Assembly: GCF_000425425.1 (NCBI RefSeq)
Contig: NZ_AUDK01000001.1
Location: 124,001 to 188,000 of the forward strand
Reading direction: 5' to 3'
Length of the DNA stretch: 64,000 bases
Origin: Flavobacterium daejeonense DSM 17708
GTDB lineage: Bacteria > Bacteroidota > Bacteroidia > Flavobacteriales > Flavobacteriaceae
Both the position numbers and the translations under genes were made by a program. Of the stretch, positions 62,713 through 64,000 are shown one piece after another. The number at the start of each line of letters is the position of its first letter. The first letter of the stretch is position 1. A model generated the notes under the pieces. The model searched no databases. It was not told the origin of the DNA and saw only the letters and a list, made by a program, of their open reading frames with translations.

Positions 62713-63801
62713 ATGAACTCATCTATCGCCATCAGAGACGTAAAACTATACAAAGCCTCTACCACACTTAAAAAACCAATTGCCGACGCTACCCATACGC
62801 TAACCGAAATCTCCTTTATCGTGATGAGAATCCAGTTGGAAAACGGTATTATTGGAGAGTCGTATTTATTGTCTTTCCAATATTCACCAAATGCGATTGT
62901 AGGTGCACTGAAAGATATTATTCCGGTTATCAAAGGTTATAATACCAATGAAACTTCGGCTGTTTATCAAAAATTGGACGATTTAGCCGAATATTTTGGA
63001 AACCAAGGGCTATTGCGTTGGGCACAAGCGGCTATCAATATTGCCATGTGGGATGCCTGGGGAAAAACTTTGGGACAACCTATTCATAAAATTCTGGGAA
63101 CACACAAAGAAAAAGTTTCTATTTACGGAAGCGGCGGCTGGATTTCCTATTCTATTGACGAATTGATCGAAGAAGTAACCAATTATGCCAATCGCGGATT
63201 TAAAGCCGTAAAAATAAAAGTAGGTTCGCCAAAAGTGAATACTGATGTCGAGCGTTTGCGTTTAGTGCGCGAAGCCGTGAGCGACAAAGTCGATATCATG
63301 ATGGATGCCAATCAGGGAATGGATTTGCCATCAGCCATGAAACTGGCTCGTGAAGCCAGAGATTTAAACATCAACTGGTTTGAAGAACCGATTCATCACC
63401 AAAATTTTCAGGGTTATGAAATCCTGAAAAACCAAACCGGAATTTCACTGGCCATGGGAGAAAGAGAATTTGATACTTTGCCGTTGAGAGAATTAGCTAC
63501 CCGAAATGCTTTGGATATTTGGCAACCCGATATTTTGCGCATTGGCGGTGTCGAAGCCTGGAGAGAAAGCGCCGCTTTGGCAAAAAGTTTCCATCTGCCG
63601 GTGCTGCCACATTATTACAAAGATTATGATGTGCCGCTGTTGTGTACCATTTCTAACGGTGTGGGCGTGGAATCTTTTGACTGGGTCGATCCATTGATTG
63701 ACAACCCAATGGTTATTCAGGATGGTTTTGCCAAACCGCACGATTTACCGGGCTGGGGATTCAGTTTTATCGATGACCGAATGACTGAAATTAAATTATA
63801 A
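62713..63801 (+). CDS. Mandelate racemase / muconate lactonising enzyme family protein
   Basis: 362-residue enolase-superfamily acid-sugar dehydratase or racemase. The catalytic KxK is in FKAVKIKVG; the three metal ligands are in MMDANQG, FEEPIH and MGEREF; the Asp-His dyad is in QPDILRIGGVEAW and LPHYYKD, which places it in the mandelate-racemase subgroup. The exact substrate (a sugar acid such as galactonate, fuconate or rhamnonate) cannot be told. Divergent from an AraC-family gene, it is probably induced by its own substrate. Confidence 0.88.
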   Translation: MNSSIAIRDVKLYKASTTLKKPIADATHTLTEISFIVMRIQLENGIIGESYLLSFQYSPNAIVGALKDIIPVIKGYNTNETSAVYQKLDDLAEYFGNQGLLRWAQAAINIAMWDAWGKTLGQPIHKILGTHKEKVSIYGSGGWISYSIDELIEEVTNYANRGFKAVKIKVGSPKVNTDVERLRLVREAVSDKVDIMMDANQGMDLPSAMKLAREARDLNINWFEEPIHHQNFQGYEILKNQTGISLAMGEREFDTLPLRELATRNALDIWQPDILRIGGVEAWRESAALAKSFHLPVLPHYYKDYDVPLLCTISNGVGVESFDWVDPLIDNPMVIQDGFAKPHDLPGWGFSFIDDRMTEIKL

Positions 63802-63923
63802 AACAATTCATTTTTTTATACAAGCAGTTTAAAATTGGAAGTATCAACACTCCCTTTTTTAACTGTTTTTTTTTGGGTTCATTTATCGCCAAACTCAACT
63901 TTATTAACTTTTTCACAACCGTC

Positions 63924-63984
63924 ACTTCGAGTGATTTTAAATCATATTGCGACAGCTATATGATTTAAAATTGTATCGAGAAGC
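63924..63984. repeat. Long inverted repeat flanked by TTCGAG words
   Basis: ATTTTAAATCATAT (63934-63947) and ATATGATTTAAAAT (63958-63971) form a perfect 14-bp stem with a 10-base loop. Outside it are CACTTCGAG and TCGAGAAGC, which also pair in part. This resembles dispersed flavobacterial intergenic repeats that carry TTCGAG...TCGAGAAG ends; I cannot count its copies from one window. Confidence 0.6.
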
Positions 63985-64000
63985 TTTCTTCCTCTAAGGG

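Overview
The window is low-GC chromosomal DNA from a member of the Bacteroidota, most likely Flavobacterium or a close relative. The evidence is the gldB-gldC gliding genes, a type IX secretion plug-type protein, a hybrid two-component regulator of the Bacteroidota type, an FtsZ with a long C-terminal extension, CarboxypepD_reg-like surface proteins, and promoters with the TAnnTTTG -7 box in place of sigma70 boxes. Almost everything is housekeeping sequence. There is no prophage, integrase, transposase, CRISPR array or rRNA operon.

Layout. (1) 1-8.4 kb, minus strand: a carbohydrate locus with a GH32 fructosidase (cut by the window edge), a sugar-porter MFS permease, a GH36 alpha-galactosidase and a hybrid sensor/AraC regulator with a periplasmic sugar-binding domain. 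I read it as a raffinose/sucrose-type utilisation locus without SusC/SusD in view. (2) 8.7-25.4 kb, minus strand: tRNA-Arg, yqeY and the division/cell-wall cluster transcribed mraZ-rsmH-ftsL-ftsI-murE-mraY-murD-ftsW-murG-murC-ftsQ-ftsA-ftsZ, with a phased MraZ-type operator in front. (3) 25.6-32.3 kb: an alpha/beta hydrolase and engB, then gldC/gldB, nadE, an orphan LuxR-type response regulator and dnaG. (4) 32.3-36.4 kb: an ECF sigma / anti-sigma-like / surface-protein trio flanked by a 17-nt inverted repeat, then a polyprenyl synthase. (5) 36.5-45.8 kb: two lipoproteins, rlmN, a RelE/ParE-type toxin-antitoxin pair coupled to an O-methyltransferase, PAP2 and TatA, three tandem CarboxypepD_reg-like paralogues, peptidase E, twin tRNA-Gly genes and an L,D-transpeptidase-like protein. 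(6) 46-64 kb: a DUF5916 outer-membrane protein, gpmI, map, a GxxExxY gene inside inverted repeats, a methyltransferase, a T9SS plug-type protein, apaG, pruA, rsmG, a fatty-acid desaturase, an aspartate aminotransferase, a beta-barrel protein, nhaA, and an AraC regulator divergent from a mandelate-racemase-family enzyme.

Strongest leads. First, a PD-(D/E)xK-type GxxExxY gene is enclosed by 32-bp imperfect inverted repeats whose ends coincide with the stop codon of map and reach the GTG start of the next gene; it looks like a tiny mobile or selfish unit. Second, the sigma/anti-sigma/surface-protein trio sits between inverted repeats. Third, the DnaG zinc-finger domain has lost all four metal ligands. 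Fourth, TGTTAC repeats upstream of both arms of the sugar locus are candidate sites for the hybrid regulator. Fifth, two operator-like arrays are phased in 10-bp steps: at mraZ and between the AraC gene and the enolase-family gene.

Many starts were moved from the longest reading frame to an internal ATG, usually because a TAnnTTTG box or a signal peptide fixed the start. All functional calls come from reading sequence motifs without a database search.
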